A stretch of 64,000 nucleotides of DNA from Lachnospiraceae bacterium (GTDB lineage: Bacteria; Bacillota; Clostridia; Lachnospirales; Lachnospiraceae): NCBI GenBank assembly GCA_017622845.1, contig JAGAQJ010000044.1:46929-110928 (forward strand). The letters are read 5' to 3'. Both the position numbers and the translations under genes were made by a program. The notes under the pieces were generated by a model. That model had not been told where the DNA came from and ran no database searches. It saw only the letters and a program-made list of their open reading frames with translations. Position 1 is the stretch's first letter; each line of letters starts with the position of its first letter. Of this stretch, positions 27,621 through 37,172 are shown piece after piece.

Positions 27621-29951
27621 ATGGATATCAGGAAAAAACACGACCAAGACAAGCAAAACTGCACTGTGCTTTGGTATGATAAGCCTGCCTCAGACTGGAA
27701 CGAAGCGCTTCCGGTGGGAAACGGCAGAATCGGCGGTATGGTGTTTGGCAATATTGGCTGTGAACAGATACAAGTCAACGAGGACACTATTTGGTATGGC
27801 GGTCCGATGGACAGGAACAATCCCAGTGCGAGGGAGAAGCTTCCGGTGATACAAGAGCTGATTAAGAAAGGAAAAATCCATGAAGCAGAGCGGCTGTGCA
27901 AACAGGCAATCGGCGGCACGCCGTTTGGCATGCGCATCTATCAGACATTAGGGGATATTTCAATTGATTATGACCTGGGCAGTGATGTGTCTTTAGATGA
28001 TGTGACAGAATATGAACGCGGTCTGAATGTAGGGAAAGCACTTTTCTACACCCATTTTGAGCTTGACGATACGAAGTATGACAGGGAAATTTTTATGTCG
28101 GCGCCGGATGATGTCTGTGTAATGCACCTGACTGCGAGAGGGAAAAATAAGCTGAATATCGAAGTGATGCAGTCAAGGCACCATATTTATGAATATTCAC
28201 AGAAAGCATCACACGACAGCATTGTGCTTGGCGGAAATCTGGGGCGCGATGGACTGGATTATGCCATGATGTGCAAAGCATTCAGCCCTGACGGGAAGAT
28301 TGAAGTGATCGGCGAAAGCATTACAGTCTCTCATGCGGCAGAGGTATTTTTGTATTGGAGTGCAGCAACGACCTACCGTGTTCATGTGCAAATGACAGAT
28401 GACATCATGGATGAGAGCCTTGCAAAGAAGGAGGCGCTTTGCCAAGTGCTGACAGACAAGCTTGCAAAAGCAGCGGCAATGGGTTATGAAAGGCTTCTTG
28501 ACAGGCATATAGCGGATTACAAAGCTTATTTTGACAGAGTATCGCTGACGTTGGACACAGATGATGTGCCTGAGACGGCTGTTCGGGCGACAGACAAATG
28601 CCTTGCGGAGATTGCAAAGGGCAGTACGAATCTTGGCTTAGAACAGTTATACTTTAATTTCGGAAGATATCTTCTCATAAGCTGCAGCCGTCCGGGAACG
28701 CTTCCTGCTACCCTGCAGGGCTTGTGGAATAAAGATATGGAGGCACCGTGGGACGCTAAATTTACAATCAATATTAATACAGAGATGAATTACTGGCCAG
28801 CAGAGAGCTGTGATTTAGGCGACTGCCACCTGCCGCTTTTTGAGCTGCTCAGGAAGATGCTTCCAAACGGCAGAAAGACAGCGCAGGTTATGTATGGCTG
28901 CCGCGGCTTTGTAGCGCATCACAATACGGATATCTGGGGCGATACGGCGCCGCAGGATTTGTGGATTCCGGGGAGCTTCTGGGTCATGGGCGGTGCATGG
29001 CTGTGCACACATATATGGACACATTATACATACACAGGAGATGTGAAATTTTTAAGGGAAATGTTTCCCATTATGCGTGAAGCGGCTCAGTTTTTCCTTG
29101 ATTTCTGTATTGAGCATGAGATTGACGGCAAGACATATCTGTGCACCTGCCCAAGCGTATCTCCTGAAAATACCTTTATACTGCCAAATGGAGAGCAGGG
29201 GGCAAATTCAATTGGAGTGACCATGGATAATCAGATTTTGCGGGATTTGTTTCACCAATGCAACGAGGCGGCAAAAGTATTGGGGGTGTCAGACGAGCTG
29301 GACAGACAGATTGCCGAAGCCTGCAAACGGCTGATTCCTACACGTATCGGAAGTGACGGCAGAATATTGGAGTGGTGTGAGGAATATCAGGAGAAGGAAC
29401 CGGGACACCGGCACATTTCGCATTTGTATGGTCTTCACCCGTCCAATCAGATTACAAAGGATGCAACGCCCGAGCTTGCAAAAGCGGCAGAGCTTACCCT
29501 GCAGAAGCGCTTGGAAGGCGGCGGCGGTCATACCGGTTGGAGCCGGGCATGGATTATGAATCACTATGCAAAGCTTTGGGACGGAGAAAAAGCACATGAG
29601 AATCTCAGACAGCTTTTTGTGAAGTCAACACTGCCGAATCTTTTTGACAATCACCCGCCATTTCAAATTGACGGTAACTTTGGTTCAATAGCAGCGATGG
29701 TGGAAATGCTGGTACAGAGCAATAAAGACAGAATTGTACTGCTTCCTGCACTGCCTCAGGCGTGGAAGGATGGAAACCTTACCGGTGTCCGGGTATACGG
29801 CAATGCACGCATGAATATCACATGGAAAGACGGAAAGCTTGAAAACGCTCAGATATGCAGCGGATATGATACAGTCAGAAGGTTTATGTATCAGGATAGA
29901 ATTGCGGAGACTGTGTTGAAGCAGGGTGTGTGGACACCGATAATATTTTAA
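27621..29951 (+). CDS. glycoside hydrolase family 95 (alpha-L-fucosidase/galactosidase type)
   Basis: 776 residues, full length, no signal peptide, so cytoplasmic. The N-terminal beta domain begins L-W-Y-D-K-P-A-S-D-W-N-E-A-L-P-V-G-N-G-R. The (alpha/alpha)6 barrel carries N-I-N-T-E-M-N-Y-W with the two Asn that activate water, C-P-S-V-S-P-E-N with the acid Glu, and D-G-N-F-G-S near the end. GH95 enzymes invert alpha-1,2-L-fucosyl or alpha-L-galactosyl linkages, as in mucin or plant glycans. No sugar transporter is adjacent, so import of the oligosaccharide must be encoded elsewhere. GGAAGGG precedes ATG 27621. A weak hairpin pairs 29922-29930 with 29961-29969. Confidence 0.93.
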   Translation: MDIRKKHDQDKQNCTVLWYDKPASDWNEALPVGNGRIGGMVFGNIGCEQIQVNEDTIWYGGPMDRNNPSAREKLPVIQELIKKGKIHEAERLCKQAIGGTPFGMRIYQTLGDISIDYDLGSDVSLDDVTEYERGLNVGKALFYTHFELDDTKYDREIFMSAPDDVCVMHLTARGKNKLNIEVMQSRHHIYEYSQKASHDSIVLGGNLGRDGLDYAMMCKAFSPDGKIEVIGESITVSHAAEVFLYWSAATTYRVHVQMTDDIMDESLAKKEALCQVLTDKLAKAAAMGYERLLDRHIADYKAYFDRVSLTLDTDDVPETAVRATDKCLAEIAKGSTNLGLEQLYFNFGRYLLISCSRPGTLPATLQGLWNKDMEAPWDAKFTININTEMNYWPAESCDLGDCHLPLFELLRKMLPNGRKTAQVMYGCRGFVAHHNTDIWGDTAPQDLWIPGSFWVMGGAWLCTHIWTHYTYTGDVKFLREMFPIMREAAQFFLDFCIEHEIDGKTYLCTCPSVSPENTFILPNGEQGANSIGVTMDNQILRDLFHQCNEAAKVLGVSDELDRQIAEACKRLIPTRIGSDGRILEWCEEYQEKEPGHRHISHLYGLHPSNQITKDATPELAKAAELTLQKRLEGGGGHTGWSRAWIMNHYAKLWDGEKAHENLRQLFVKSTLPNLFDNHPPFQIDGNFGSIAAMVEMLVQSNKDRIVLLPALPQAWKDGNLTGVRVYGNARMNITWKDGKLENAQICSGYDTVRRFMYQDRIAETVLKQGVWTPIIF

Positions 29952-30034
29952 GTTGCTGTTCACACCCTGTCTGATTTTGAGTCAATTTTGTCTGCAGGAG
30001 TACAAATCGGCGAAATTGCATGGTCTGAGGCGTG

Positions 30035-30060
30035 TTGTCCCTGTACACGGACGCTAACTT
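30035..30060 (-). repeat. right inverted repeat of the GH95 block
   Basis: Inverted, imperfect copy of 27280-27306, lying between the GH95 gene and the YitT gene. Confidence 0.5.
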
Positions 30061-30088
30061 TCAGATAAGGAAAAGGAGATATTGAGAT

Positions 30089-30949
30089 ATGAAATTCCGT
30101 TTCAAGGAGGATGCCAGGCGAATTGTTGTAATCTGTGCCGCGTCCGCGCTAATGGCGCTGAATATTAAAACCTTTGTGAGGACAGGCGGACTGTATCCGG
30201 GCGGTGCGACCGGACTGACACTGCTTATACAAAGAATTGTCCAGCTATTTTTGGGTGTTGAGATTCCCTATACGCTGATCAACATCATATTGAATTTGGT
30301 TCCGGTGTATATCGGCTTCCGGTACATCGGCAAAAAGTTTACGATTTATTCGTGCCTGTCGATTATGCTCACGAATATATTGACAGACCTGCTCCCGTCT
30401 TATGCCATTACATATGATATGCTGCTTATCAGTGTCTTTGGCGGAATGATTAACGGTTTTGTCATCAGCCTGTGCCTGATGATGAATGCAACGACAGGCG
30501 GAACGGACTTTATCGGAATCTTTTTGTCAGAAAGAAAAGGAATCGACTCCTTTAATATTGTTCTTGGGTTTAATGCTGTGCTGCTGGCGGCTGCAGGAGT
30601 GCTGTTTGGGTGGGAAAAGGCGCTGTACTCAATTATTTTTCAGTATACCTCCACACAGGTGCTTCACATGCTTTTCAAACAATACCGCCAGCACACGCTT
30701 CTGGTGGTGACTAACCATGCAAGAGAGGTGTATGAAGTGATTGCACGGGACAGCAATCATGGTGCCACGATTCTTGAAGGGGAAGGCTCCTACGAGCATC
30801 AGGAGCGCAAAATTGTTTATTCTGTTGTATCAAGAGCAGAGTGTAAGCATATTATAAATGATATCAAGAAGGTTGACCCTAAAGCATTTGTCAATGTCAT
30901 CAATACACAGCAGGTATCCGGCCGCTTTTACCAAAGACCTTATGAATAA
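30089..30949 (+). CDS. YitT-family membrane protein (DUF161 + DUF2179)
   Basis: 286 residues. Five or six membrane helices in residues 12-190 carry two halves with related G-G-x-T-G motifs (Y-P-G-G-A-T-G-L-T near 37-45 and T-T-G-G-T-D-F near 140). A soluble C-terminal DUF2179 domain at about 205-285 follows (H-T-L-L-V-V-T-N through G-A-T-I-L-E-G-E-G). Transport function is suspected for the family but the substrate is not known. AAAAGGAG precedes the start. The terminator that follows is shared with the convergent GH31 gene. Confidence 0.9.
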   Translation: MKFRFKEDARRIVVICAASALMALNIKTFVRTGGLYPGGATGLTLLIQRIVQLFLGVEIPYTLINIILNLVPVYIGFRYIGKKFTIYSCLSIMLTNILTDLLPSYAITYDMLLISVFGGMINGFVISLCLMMNATTGGTDFIGIFLSERKGIDSFNIVLGFNAVLLAAAGVLFGWEKALYSIIFQYTSTQVLHMLFKQYRQHTLLVVTNHAREVYEVIARDSNHGATILEGEGSYEHQERKIVYSVVSRAECKHIINDIKKVDPKAFVNVINTQQVSGRFYQRPYE

Positions 30950-30979
30950 AAGCGATACATGAAGAAAAAGTTATACACC

Positions 30980-31021
30980 AATAAAGAAGATTCTCCAGTA
31001 ATTGGGAGAATCTTCTTTATT
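30980..31021. terminator. bidirectional terminator between yitT-like and yicI genes
   Basis: Seventeen-base perfect stem (30980-30996 with 31005-31021), followed by seven A/T bases. Confidence 0.9.
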
Positions 31022-31051
31022 AAAAAAATTGAAAAATATGAATTTACTTCG

Positions 31052-33391
31052 TTAGAAAGTTATTTCAATGACATTAGAACCCTTGTCCGGTGTAACGATG
31101 GAATCATTGCCTTCGATTGCTAAGAAGCCGTTTACTGCATTTGCAGCGCGCATATTGACCATGCGGATTGTGTATGGCTTGCAGCCGTCAGCAGTCACCA
31201 GGATACTGCGTCCCTGTCTCTTTACAGAAGCAGAAAGCTCTACTGTATTGTCCATTCCATAAACCGCTGTGTCAAGCTTGATGCCGTCATGAATTGCATA
31301 CACACGAAGCTCGCAGCCGTCAGCGTAGTCATAGTCCGGTCTGTCATCATGTGAGCCGATCGCTATGATAGAATTTTCACGAACCATCAGAGGGATACTC
31401 AGATAGCCGTGCTGCTCCTCAACCCAGGTGCCGCCGCGGTATTCCCTTCCTGTAAAAAAGCTTGTCCAGATACCCTGCGGCAGATAGTATTCCGCTCTGC
31501 TTTCATCATTGAAGATTGGAGCAACGAGCAGGCTGTCGCCAAGCATATACTGCTTGTCAAGATAGTGGCAGGTCTTATCCTTTGTGAATTCAAGAACCAT
31601 ACTTCTCATGGTTGGAATCCCTTCTGTGGCAGCAGTGACAGCTGTCTTGTAAAGGTAAGGCATGAGCTTTGCCTTTAAGCGTGTGAAGAAACGCACTACG
31701 TCGACAGCTTCTTCGTCATAGACCCATGGAACACGGTAGGACTGGCTTCCGTGGAGTCTGCTGTGTGAAGAAAGCAGACCAAAGGCTACCCAGCGCTTAT
31801 ATACGTCGGCAGTAGAGGTATGCTCGAAACCGCCGATATCGTGTGCCCAGAAGCCAAAACCTGACATACAAAGCGATAAGCCGCCGCGCAGGCTTTCCTC
31901 CATAGACTCATAGTCTGACCAGCAGTCGCCGCCCCAGTGTACAGGGAATTTCTGACCGCCGACAGTGGCAGAGCGTGCAAACAGGACGGCCTGTCCCTTT
32001 CCGCGTTTTCTTTCAAGAAGCTCATATACGCATTTGTTGTACAAATAGGTGTAATAGTTATGCATTTTTTTCGGGTCCGAGCCGTCATAGTAAACAGCAT
32101 CCGTAGGAATTCTCTCACCGAAATCCGTCTTAAAGCAGTCAACACCCATATCAAGGAGAATTTCAAGCTTATCCTGGAACCATTTCCATGCAGCGGGGTT
32201 TGTAAAGTCGACGATTGCCATGCCCGGCTGCCACATATCCCACTGCCATACCTGACCGTTCGGGCGTTTGATAAAGTAGCCGTTTTCCATACCTTCCCGG
32301 AAAAGCACGGATTCCTGTCCGATGTAGGAGTTAATCCACACACAGATATTTAAGCCCTTGTCCTTGATGCGCCTCAGCATGCCGACAGGGTCAGGGAATA
32401 CTCTGCTGTCCCATAAAAAGTCGCTCCAATGAAATTCTTTCATCCAGAAGCAGTCAAAATGGAAGGTCCTAAGCGGAATCCCTCTGTCAAGCATACCGTC
32501 AACAAAGCTCATCACAGTCTGCTCGTCATAGTTTGTGGTGAAGGAGGTGGACAGCCACAGACCAAAGGTCCAAGGAGCCGGAAGTCCCGGTTTTCCGGTA
32601 ATATCGGTATAACGCTTCAATACCTCTTTCATCTCAGGACCATTGATTAAGAAGTAGTCAAGGTAAGTGCCTTCCACGGAGAACTCGGCTTTTGTAACCA
32701 TTTCTGTTCCGATTTCAAATTCTACTTTTTCAGGATGGTTGACAAAGACGCCGTAGCCTTTGCTTGAGATATAGAATGGAATGTTTTTGTAGCACTGCTC
32801 TGTGCTTGTGCCGCCGTCAGCATTCCAGATTTCTATGCTCTGACCATTCTTTACAAATGGAGTGAAACGCTCGCCGAGGCCGTAGATTTTTTCATCAACG
32901 CCAATGCCAAGCTGCTGGCGGATATAGGTATCGCTGTTGTCGCCTTTGTCGTAAGCCAGACCCTTCCAGTCTGTTTTCATGAGTGCAAGGTCGCGACCCT
33001 TTGATTCGGTAACGAGTTTTCCGTTCCTTGTATATTTCATGTACCAGTTGTTTTTGCCAATCTCAAGTGCAAGGGAGCCGCTGTAAATAATAATGCGTTC
33101 TTCATTTTCATCAACATTCAGCGGTCTTGCGGCAGCATTGATTTCAAAGGCAGGGTAAGGATTGACAGCACCCAGATGATGATATGTCTGCACACGGATT
33201 ACTTCATCCATAGGAGCTGTGATGACGAGCGTCAGATTGATGCCGCCAAGTGTATCGCCTCTGTGATTGATGCGGTTGGTTGGAGCACAAATCAATACCT
33301 TATCAGCCTCTGTTTTGGTAAAATATGCCTGCTGTGGTGCAAAACATTCACAGCCCTCCTGCTGAAGCCAGCAGCCGTTACTGAATTTCAT
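31052..33391 (-). CDS. yicI: alpha-xylosidase, glycoside hydrolase family 31
   Basis: 779 residues, matching E. coli YicI in length and order. The nucleophile segment is C-F-K-T-D-F-G-E-R-I-P-T-D, and the acid/base segment is H-W-G-G-D-C-W-S-D-Y-E-S-M. S-G-F-G-F-W-A-H-D-I-G-G-F follows. No signal peptide, so cytoplasmic. It releases alpha-xylose from isoprimeverose-like units of xyloglucan. No xyloside transporter is adjacent. AGAGGT is six bases before the start. A perfect palindrome about 92 bases upstream may be an operator. With GH95 it suggests use of fucosylated xyloglucan side chains, which is inference. Confidence 0.95.
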   Translation of the reverse strand: MKFSNGCWLQQEGCECFAPQQAYFTKTEADKVLICAPTNRINHRGDTLGGINLTLVITAPMDEVIRVQTYHHLGAVNPYPAFEINAAARPLNVDENEERIIIYSGSLALEIGKNNWYMKYTRNGKLVTESKGRDLALMKTDWKGLAYDKGDNSDTYIRQQLGIGVDEKIYGLGERFTPFVKNGQSIEIWNADGGTSTEQCYKNIPFYISSKGYGVFVNHPEKVEFEIGTEMVTKAEFSVEGTYLDYFLINGPEMKEVLKRYTDITGKPGLPAPWTFGLWLSTSFTTNYDEQTVMSFVDGMLDRGIPLRTFHFDCFWMKEFHWSDFLWDSRVFPDPVGMLRRIKDKGLNICVWINSYIGQESVLFREGMENGYFIKRPNGQVWQWDMWQPGMAIVDFTNPAAWKWFQDKLEILLDMGVDCFKTDFGERIPTDAVYYDGSDPKKMHNYYTYLYNKCVYELLERKRGKGQAVLFARSATVGGQKFPVHWGGDCWSDYESMEESLRGGLSLCMSGFGFWAHDIGGFEHTSTADVYKRWVAFGLLSSHSRLHGSQSYRVPWVYDEEAVDVVRFFTRLKAKLMPYLYKTAVTAATEGIPTMRSMVLEFTKDKTCHYLDKQYMLGDSLLVAPIFNDESRAEYYLPQGIWTSFFTGREYRGGTWVEEQHGYLSIPLMVRENSIIAIGSHDDRPDYDYADGCELRVYAIHDGIKLDTAVYGMDNTVELSASVKRQGRSILVTADGCKPYTIRMVNMRAANAVNGFLAIEGNDSIVTPDKGSNVIEITF

Positions 33392-33482
33392 TGTTACCTC
33401 TTTTCTGCGCCGGACTCAATATAATTAATCGTTTTAGTTAGAAAATTGCCGCACCCGGCACTGTGCAGGCTTATATAATTAT

Positions 33483-33496
33483 CATAACATGTTATG
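33483..33496. promoter_or_regulatory. palindrome upstream of yicI, possible operator
   Basis: Perfect 14-base palindrome CATAACATGTTATG about 92-105 bases before the yicI start, in a region with A+T-rich -10-like sequence on the minus strand. No regulator gene adjoins it. Confidence 0.4.
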
Positions 33497-33540
33497 GAAA
33501 ATATGGAATGAAATAATTAGAGTTTTTTTGTGATATTTTT

Positions 33541-33570
33541 AACAGTTCAGCCTTATGGATTTTTTATCAG
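33541..33570 (-). repeat. dispersed repeat A, inverted copy
   Basis: On the minus strand it reads C-T-G-A-T followed by an A run, then C-C-A-T-A-A-G-G-C-T-G-A-A-C-T-G-T-T. It aligns with 25382-25412 apart from two missing bases. Confidence 0.65.
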
Positions 33571-33667
33571 AAAGCTGCATTTTGTGGTCAAAATGCTTAC
33601 AATATGGTAAAATAATAATAATCCCATCATTCGGTTTTATTCGAGTTCAAATAAAGGAGGAATTTCT

Positions 33668-35266
33668 ATGAAACTTACTTTTGTAGGTGCAGACCATCAG
33701 GTAACCGGAAGCTGCCATTTCCTTCAGGCATGCGGCAAAAATATGCTGATTGACTGCGGCATGCAGCAGGGCATAAATCCCTTTGAGTGCTGTGAAATGC
33801 CGGTAGATGAGGCGCTGATTGATTATGTGTTTCTGACACATGCGCATGTGGATCATTCGGGAAACCTGCCGCTTCTGTATGCGAAAGGCTTTCGCGGCAA
33901 GGTATTTACCACGGAGGCATCCGCGGATTTGTGCTCCATCATGCTTCGTGACTGCGCGCATATTCAGATGCAGGAGGCGGAGTGGAAAAATAGAAAAGCG
34001 AAAAGACATTCAGGGCTTCCGGCAGCGGAACCGGCATATACGATGGAAGATGCTGACGGCATCATCCGGCGGCTGATTCCATGTGATTACAACCGCAGGA
34101 TAGAGATAAGCGACGGCATTGCCATTCGATTTACAGATGTAGGACACTTGCTCGGCTCGGCAAGCATTGAGGTGTGGCTTACAGAAGGCGGCGTGACCAA
34201 AAAGATTGTATTTTCAGGTGATATCGGAAATAAAAACCAGCCGTTGATTAAAGACCCTATGTACACGAAGGAAGCAGATTATGTGGTGATGGAGTCAACC
34301 TACGGAGACCGGTATCATTCGACAGAAAAGCCGGAGTACGTGCCGGCGCTTGCCGAGGTAATCAATAAAACCTTTGCTAAAGGCGGCAATGTAGTGATTC
34401 CATCCTTTGCAGTGGGCAGGACGCAGGAGATTCTTTATTTTTTAAGAAAGATAAAAGAAGACAATATGATACCTGCCTTTCCAAAGTTTGAAGTTTATGT
34501 GGACAGTCCGCTTGCTGTGGAGGCAACCGGCGTATTTCAAAAAAACATTAATACCTGCTTTGACGAGGACGCAATGGCGCTCGTACGCAGCGGCATCAAT
34601 CCTCTGAATTTTCCGGGGCTGAAGCTTGCTATCACAAGTGATGAATCCAAACAGATTAATTTCGATGAAAAGCCGAAGGTCATTATCTCTGCCAGCGGTA
34701 TGTGCGAGGCAGGACGTATCAGGCATCATTTGAAGCATAATCTGTGGAGGCCTGAGTGTACGATACTCTTTGTAGGATATCAGGCGGCAGGCACGCTTGG
34801 ACGCGCTTTGGTAGACGGTGCGGACGAAGTGAAGCTGTTCGGAGAAGCAGTTGAGGTCAGGGCAGATATCAGGCAGCTTCCGGGCCTGAGCGGCCATGCG
34901 GACAAGGGCGGATTAATTGAGTGGGTGAACGCCTTTGAGAAAAAGCCGGATAGAGTATTTATTGTGCATGGTGAAGATACCACCTGTAATTTGTTTGCAG
35001 AATGCCTGAAATCAGAGTACGGACATAAAGCGTATGCGCCATATTCGGGAACAAGAGTCGATTTGATAACAGGAGCTATTGAATACGAGGCCGCACCTGT
35101 TGCTGTCAAGAAACGGATACGAGGCGCATCTGATGTCTTTGCAAGACTGCTTGCAGCCGGACAGAGGCTGATTGCAGTTATCTATAAAAATGAAGGCGGT
35201 GCAAACAAGGATTTGGCAAAGTTTGCAGACCAGATTAATTCACTTGCCGATAAATATGATGTTTAG
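33668..35266 (+). CDS. MBL-fold beta-CASP RNA-metabolising hydrolase
   Basis: 532 residues. The metallo-beta-lactamase zinc motif H-A-H-V-D-H-S-G is near residues 57-64, with D-V-G-H-L-L-G-S and S-G-D-I-G further on. The beta-CASP insert (about 210-390) follows, and the RNA-specificity region ends with L-P-G-L-S-G-H-A-D. The family covers endo/exoribonucleases related to CPSF-73. It probably cleaves or trims RNA with two zinc ions in the cytoplasm. It is about 35% longer than the shortest family members because of a Lys/Arg-rich C-terminal tail of about 50 residues. AAAGGAGG precedes ATG 33668, and DHFR follows 56 bases after. Confidence 0.88.
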   Translation: MKLTFVGADHQVTGSCHFLQACGKNMLIDCGMQQGINPFECCEMPVDEALIDYVFLTHAHVDHSGNLPLLYAKGFRGKVFTTEASADLCSIMLRDCAHIQMQEAEWKNRKAKRHSGLPAAEPAYTMEDADGIIRRLIPCDYNRRIEISDGIAIRFTDVGHLLGSASIEVWLTEGGVTKKIVFSGDIGNKNQPLIKDPMYTKEADYVVMESTYGDRYHSTEKPEYVPALAEVINKTFAKGGNVVIPSFAVGRTQEILYFLRKIKEDNMIPAFPKFEVYVDSPLAVEATGVFQKNINTCFDEDAMALVRSGINPLNFPGLKLAITSDESKQINFDEKPKVIISASGMCEAGRIRHHLKHNLWRPECTILFVGYQAAGTLGRALVDGADEVKLFGEAVEVRADIRQLPGLSGHADKGGLIEWVNAFEKKPDRVFIVHGEDTTCNLFAECLKSEYGHKAYAPYSGTRVDLITGAIEYEAAPVAVKKRIRGASDVFARLLAAGQRLIAVIYKNEGGANKDLAKFADQINSLADKYDV

Positions 35267-35322
35267 CAGCGGAGTGCAAAAGCCTGATGCTGCAATATAT
35301 GATGTAAAGGGAGACGTAAGGT

Positions 35323-35844
35323 ATGAATATCATCGCTGCCGTAGACAGCAATTGGGCAATCGGATATCAGAACAGTTTATTGGTGCGCATTCCAAGCGAC
35401 CAGAAGATGTTTCGCGAGATGACAGAGGGAAAGGTCATCGTGGTGGGAAGAAAGACATTGGAGACCTTTCCGCAAAAACAGCCGTTGAAAAACCGTGTCA
35501 ACATTATTCTTTCCAGGGACAAAAAATATTGCGTTAAGGGTGCTGCCGTGGTTCATTCCATCAGGGAGCTGAGGAGGGAACTGGAAAAGTATGATGACAA
35601 GGATGTATATGTCGCAGGCGGGGCAAGTGTATATGAGCAGCTTCTTCCTTACTGTGATACGGCATATATTACGAAAATCGATTACGCGTATCAGGCAGAC
35701 GCATATTTTCCGAAGCTTGACACCATGCCGGACTGGGAACTGACGGCGGACAGCGAGGAACAGACCTATTTTGACCTGGAGTATTACTTCCGGAAGTACG
35801 AAAGGAAAGGGACGGTAACAACAATTCCTGCCGTGAAAAAATGA
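35323..35844 (+). CDS. folA: dihydrofolate reductase
   Basis: 173 residues, typical length. It reduces dihydrofolate to tetrahydrofolate with NADPH. The N-terminus M-N-I-I-A-A-V-D-S-N-W-A-I-G, the substrate acid in I-P-S-D-Q-K-M-F (Asp at the usual position), the V-V-G-R-K-T cofactor loop and V-A-G-G-A-S-V-Y are all present. The residue before the active Asp region differs from the common L-P-W, here V-R-I-P-S-D. No thyA adjoins it. GGAGACG lies before the start. It could be co-transcribed with the upstream MBL gene. Confidence 0.93.
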   Translation: MNIIAAVDSNWAIGYQNSLLVRIPSDQKMFREMTEGKVIVVGRKTLETFPQKQPLKNRVNIILSRDKKYCVKGAAVVHSIRELRRELEKYDDKDVYVAGGASVYEQLLPYCDTAYITKIDYAYQADAYFPKLDTMPDWELTADSEEQTYFDLEYYFRKYERKGTVTTIPAVKK

Positions 35845-35853
35845 ACAGATAGG

Positions 35854-35882
35854 TTGACAATTACTTTTATTAGTACGATAAT
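35854..35882 (+). promoter_or_regulatory. promoter for ilvE
   Basis: TTGACA 35854-35859, 17-base spacer, GATAAT 35877-35882. The ~100-base leader contains a hairpin (35931-35939 with 35947-35955) that has no T run. Confidence 0.75.
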
Positions 35883-35988
35883 AAAAAACTAAAGAAGCTC
35901 TATGCATTCAGTGATGCTTCAGTATTCTTTGCACCAGCGTTCCGTACGCCGGTGCCTGACGGCAGAACAATAAGAGGAAAGGGAGAAC

Positions 35989-37017
35989 ATGAAAATGGAG
36001 AAGAAAGATTTGGATTGGTCAGGTCTTGGCTTTGGCTACAGACAAACTGACAAAAGGTATGTTACGAATTTTAAGAATGGCGCATGGGATGAAGGCGGAC
36101 TGACAGAGGATGCCAACATTGTGCTGAATGAATGTGCAGGCGTTTTGCAGTATGCCCAGACCTGCTTTGAAGGCTTAAAGGCATATACAACACAAGATGG
36201 AAAGACCGTTGTGTTCCGCCCTGACTTAAATGAGCAGCGTATGCATGACAGCTGCGTGCGTCTTGAGATGCCTGCACTTCCCGAGGGACGTTTTGTGGAG
36301 GCAGTAAAGCAGGTTGTTAAGGCAAATGAAGCGTATGTGCCCCCTTACGGCTCCGGCGCAACACTTTATTTAAGACCATATATGTTCGGTACAAACGCCG
36401 TTATCGGTGTGAAACCGGCTGAGGAATATCAGTTCAGAATCTTTGCAACACCGGTAGGACCATATTTCAAGGGCGGAGCAAAGCCTCTTACAATCAGAGT
36501 CAGTGATTTTGACCGCGCAGCGCCGCATGGAACAGGCCATATCAAGGCAGGACTGAACTACGCGATGAGCCTGCATGCTATCGTTACAGCCCATCATGAC
36601 GGCTTTGACGAGAACATGTATCTTGACCCTGCTACACGTACAAAGGTGGAGGAGACAGGCGGAGCGAACTTCCTGTTCGTTACAAAGGACAATAAGGTCG
36701 TAACACCGAAGTCAGACAGCATTCTTCCTTCCATCACACGCCGTTCACTGATGATTGTGGCAAAGGACTACCTTGGATTAGAGGTTGAGGAGAGAGAGGT
36801 TCTCTTTGATGAGGTTCAGGATTTTGCAGAGTGCGGACTTTGCGGTACGGCAGCAGTAATCTCACCGGTTGGAAAAATTGTCAATAAGGACAAGGAAATC
36901 TGCCTGCCGTCAGGCATGAATGAGATGGGACCAATCACCAGGAAGCTTTATGATACGCTTACGGGCATTCAGATGGGACGCATCGAAGCGCCGAAGGGAT
37001 GGATTGTAGAGATATAA
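35989..37017 (+). CDS. ilvE: branched-chain amino acid aminotransferase
   Basis: 342 residues, fold-type IV PLP enzyme. The PLP lysine lies in G-H-I-K-A-G-L-N-Y-A, and E-T-G-G-A-N-F is the phosphate-binding turn. The length and the L-Q-Y-A-Q-T-C-F-E-G-L-K-A-Y segment fit the longer BCAT branch. It transfers the amino group between glutamate and the 2-oxo acids of Leu, Ile and Val in the cytoplasm. Two ATGs (35989, 35995) follow the GGAAAGGGAG site; the first is used. A single gene with its own promoter and terminator, away from other ilv genes. Confidence 0.95.
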   Translation: MKMEKKDLDWSGLGFGYRQTDKRYVTNFKNGAWDEGGLTEDANIVLNECAGVLQYAQTCFEGLKAYTTQDGKTVVFRPDLNEQRMHDSCVRLEMPALPEGRFVEAVKQVVKANEAYVPPYGSGATLYLRPYMFGTNAVIGVKPAEEYQFRIFATPVGPYFKGGAKPLTIRVSDFDRAAPHGTGHIKAGLNYAMSLHAIVTAHHDGFDENMYLDPATRTKVEETGGANFLFVTKDNKVVTPKSDSILPSITRRSLMIVAKDYLGLEVEEREVLFDEVQDFAECGLCGTAAVISPVGKIVNKDKEICLPSGMNEMGPITRKLYDTLTGIQMGRIEAPKGWIVEI

Positions 37018-37077
37018 TTTCAATGCAGGATTGGTAAGATGCGGAAATCGTTCAGACTTTTCGAAGCTATTATAAAA

Positions 37078-37109
37078 TGTGCAGCTCTGCCGGGGCTGCA
37101 TATTTTTTG
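37078..37109 (+). terminator. ilvE terminator
   Basis: Six-base stem (37080-37085 with 37095-37100), then TATTTTTT. Confidence 0.7.
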
Positions 37110-37111
37110 TG

Positions 37112-37140
37112 TTGTCTTATGTCAACAAATAAGGTATACT
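37112..37140 (+). promoter_or_regulatory. promoter of the Hsp70-like operon
   Basis: TTGTCT 37112-37117, 17-base spacer, TATACT 37135-37140, 32 bases before the first gene. No CIRCE nearby. Confidence 0.6.
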
Positions 37141-37172
37141 AAAAGATAATGAGTTTTTAAGGAAGTGAAATA

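Noticed and set aside
35931-35955. Hairpin in the ilvE leader as a possible attenuator
   Set aside because: There is no T run after it and no leader peptide rich in Leu, Ile or Val.
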